Below, piece by piece: positions 5,930 through 6,848 of a stretch of 6,848 bases of DNA (its first letter is position 1; every line of letters begins with the position of its first letter). The stretch is from Bacteroidales bacterium. GTDB taxonomy: Bacteria > Bacteroidota > Bacteroidia > Bacteroidales > Paludibacteraceae. The stretch covers positions 1 through 6,848 of the forward strand of contig CAAFXN010000222.1 in assembly GCA_900766775.1 (NCBI GenBank), read 5' to 3'. Position numbers and translations under genes: made by a program. A model generated the notes under the pieces. It saw only the letters and a program-made list of their open reading frames with translations, was not told the origin of the DNA and did no database searches.

Positions 5930-6523
5930 TTACCCCAGCCGCGAAGAGACAATACGCCAGTTAAGCAACAGCCATAGGTTCTTCAGATAGTCAGCCCTTC
6001 GATTTTGGTAATCCAGATAGTAAGCATGCTCCCACACATCTATCGCCAACAGTGGTTGGAGGTCGTGGCGCAGCGGATTGTCTCCGTTCGGCAAAGCCGC
6101 GATATGCAGGTGCGAGTCTTTGTCTGCCGCCAGCCATGCCCAGCCTGAGCCGAACAGCGTGATGGCAGACTCGAACAGCAGGTCGTGCATGCGCGTGAAC
6201 GAACCAAACGACTGCTCAATCAAGAAACGCAACTCGCCCGACGGCTCTTTCGCGTTCTCGGTCGGTTTCAGTTGCTCAAAGAACAGTTGGTGATTGAGAA
6301 CTTGACCGGCATTGTTCGCCAGCGCCCCCTCCGGAGCACGCCGAACAATCTCCTCCAAAGACAGCCCTTCGTATTCGGAGCCATCCACAAGCCGATTCAA
6401 GTTATCCACGTAAGCACGAAAATGTTTGCCGTAATGGCAAGAGAGCGTTTGCTGACTCATCATCGGAGCCAAATCGTAGAGTTGGTACCCCAACTCGGGC
6501 AATTGAAATGAAAACTTTGACAT
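5930..6523 (-). CDS. sodB: Fe/Mn-type superoxide dismutase
   Basis: Cytoplasmic enzyme converting superoxide to hydrogen peroxide and oxygen, important for oxygen tolerance in anaerobes. The 197 residues cover the whole Fe/Mn SOD fold. The metal ligands are His30 (CHYGKH), His78 (VLNH), Asp162 and His166 (DVWEHAY), and the gateway tyrosine is Tyr38. Gln74 in NNAGQVLNH is the outer-sphere glutamine in the Fe-type position. FGSGWAWL (124-131) and DVWEHAYYLDYQNRRADYL are family hallmarks and agree with the Bacteroidales SOD group that includes the cambialistic P. gingivalis enzyme. The residue two before the Asp ligand is Ala160, where I recall Gly in P. gingivalis and Thr in E. coli FeSOD. The start ATG gives a normal N-terminus (FQLPELGY). 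No signal peptide is seen. No consensus TAnnTTTG promoter is visible upstream, but two small inverted repeats are. The gene is transcribed alone, convergent with holA. The symbol is given by family; metal use is not proven. Confidence 0.95.
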   Translation of the reverse strand: MSKFSFQLPELGYQLYDLAPMMSQQTLSCHYGKHFRAYVDNLNRLVDGSEYEGLSLEEIVRRAPEGALANNAGQVLNHQLFFEQLKPTENAKEPSGELRFLIEQSFGSFTRMHDLLFESAITLFGSGWAWLAADKDSHLHIAALPNGDNPLRHDLQPLLAIDVWEHAYYLDYQNRRADYLKNLWLLLNWRIVSSRLG

Positions 6524-6544
6524 AAGGCTTAGAGGTTTAATGGC

Positions 6545-6560
6545 AACACTAATTTGTGTT
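6545..6560. promoter_or_regulatory. Inverted repeat AACAC-N6-GTGTT upstream of sod
   Basis: AACAC (6545-6549) and GTGTT (6556-6560) form a dyad with a 6-bp centre, about 22 bp upstream of the sod start codon. It is a candidate operator or leader hairpin. It shares the sequence AATTTGTG with the palindrome 28 bp further upstream. Confidence 0.35.
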
Positions 6561-6573
6561 ACACCTTAATCAC

Positions 6574-6586
6574 CACAAAATTTGTG
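6574..6586. promoter_or_regulatory. 13-bp palindrome upstream of sod
   Basis: CACAAAATTTGTG is a perfect palindrome around a central A, about 50 bp upstream of the sod start codon. Its position fits an operator over or next to the promoter of a stress gene. I do not recognise it as a specific OxyR, PerR or Fur site. Confidence 0.4.
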
Positions 6587-6605
6587 CCAAACCATCCTTC
6601 CGCCT

Positions 6606-6770
6606 TTAACGAAGATACAATACCCACCGTTCGCCTTCCAATAGGCAGCATTCGTAGTCTTTCGTTACCTTCTCTATCTCCCACACATCATCGTGCATGG
6701 GGGTAAGATTCACCAAGGTATCCCCGTCAGCGGAAAGTACGGAAAATTGGATAGCGCCGCACTCGCCTTT
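6606..6770 (-). pseudogene. Possible C-terminal remnant of an unknown protein
   Basis: On the minus strand 54 codons are open between an in-frame TGA (6771-6773) and a TAA (6606-6608). The translation looks protein-like: it contains IQFSVLSADGDTLVNLTP, then MHDDVWEIEKVTKDYECC, and ends in GERWVLYLR. Upstream of the TGA the same frame continues for 17 residues ending YCSWE before another stop. The only internal ATG (6696-6698) would give 30 residues and lacks a clear ribosome binding site. It could be a gene broken by the TGA, a leftover of a deletion, or chance. I do not recognise a family. Confidence 0.3.
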
Positions 6771-6848
6771 TCATTCCCAAGAACAGTACGAACTATAATA
6801 AAAAGTTGCCCAAAAAAGTGTTTTTTATGCCCAAACAGGTGTGTGCTC

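Larger units (their letters stand above)
6524..6848. other. 325-bp region upstream of sod without an intact gene
   Basis: This stretch must contain the sod promoter. I see no good match to the TTTG / TAnnTTTG consensus on the minus strand; the nearest is AAATTTTG at 6576-6583 without a partner element. It holds two small inverted repeats (6545-6560 and 6574-6586), a possible gene remnant (6606-6770, minus strand) and a pair of TGCCCAAA direct repeats 21 bp apart (6807-6814 and 6828-6835). Confidence 0.6.

Noticed and set aside
26..6523. Mobile element or defence island
   Set aside because: No transposase, integrase, long terminal inverted repeats, tRNA site or recognised defence gene was found. 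All intact genes are ordinary chromosomal ones.
6807..6835. TGCCCAAA direct repeat pair, 21 bp apart, near the window end
   Set aside because: The two-helical-turn spacing is suggestive, but the motif is short, the window ends just after it, and no gene start can be tied to it.

Overview
The window looks like a chromosomal segment of a Bacteroidota member, most likely order Bacteroidales. Three things support this. The S9 peptidase matches my recollection of Porphyromonas gingivalis dipeptidyl-peptidase 5 over long stretches, including exact spacing of the catalytic triad. The superoxide dismutase is of the Bacteroidales Fe/Mn (cambialistic-like) kind. A textbook Bacteroidota promoter (TTTG, 20-bp spacer, TACCTTTG) lies in front of the peptidase gene. 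Genes are visibly GC-rich and the gaps AT-rich. The species cannot be named from this sequence alone.

Layout, left to right. A complete ugd (UDP-glucose 6-dehydrogenase, + strand) occupies 26-1264. A long gene-free stretch (about 1265-1955) holds a degenerate 27/28-bp direct repeat, two hairpins, a 176-bp block of sixteen consecutive 11-bp units in strict register, then a promoter and a pyrimidine-rich leader. The promoter drives a tightly packed + strand cluster: dpp5 (from about 1956), a PrsW-family membrane protease gene (overlapping dpp5 by 10-22 bp) and holA, the DNA polymerase III delta subunit (ATGA overlap with prsW). The cluster converges on a minus-strand Fe/Mn superoxide dismutase gene (5930-6523). 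Between the convergent ends are two hairpins, one with a U-tract on the sod side. The last 325 bp hold two small inverted repeats upstream of sod and a 54-codon open stretch on the minus strand that may be the decayed tail of a gene.

The genes do not form one pathway. Ugd supplies UDP-glucuronate for surface polysaccharide. DPP5 trims dipeptides from peptides in the periplasm and here appears to be a lipoprotein. PrsW is an intramembrane protease-like protein of unknown substrate. HolA is housekeeping replication. SOD detoxifies superoxide. The cluster is best read as co-transcription without clear functional unity.

I did not find a new multi-gene system. The most unusual feature is the 11-bp-register repeat mosaic at 1572-1747. 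The next most interesting points are the unusual Ala at the metal-tuning position of the SOD and the lipoprotein-type DPP5.
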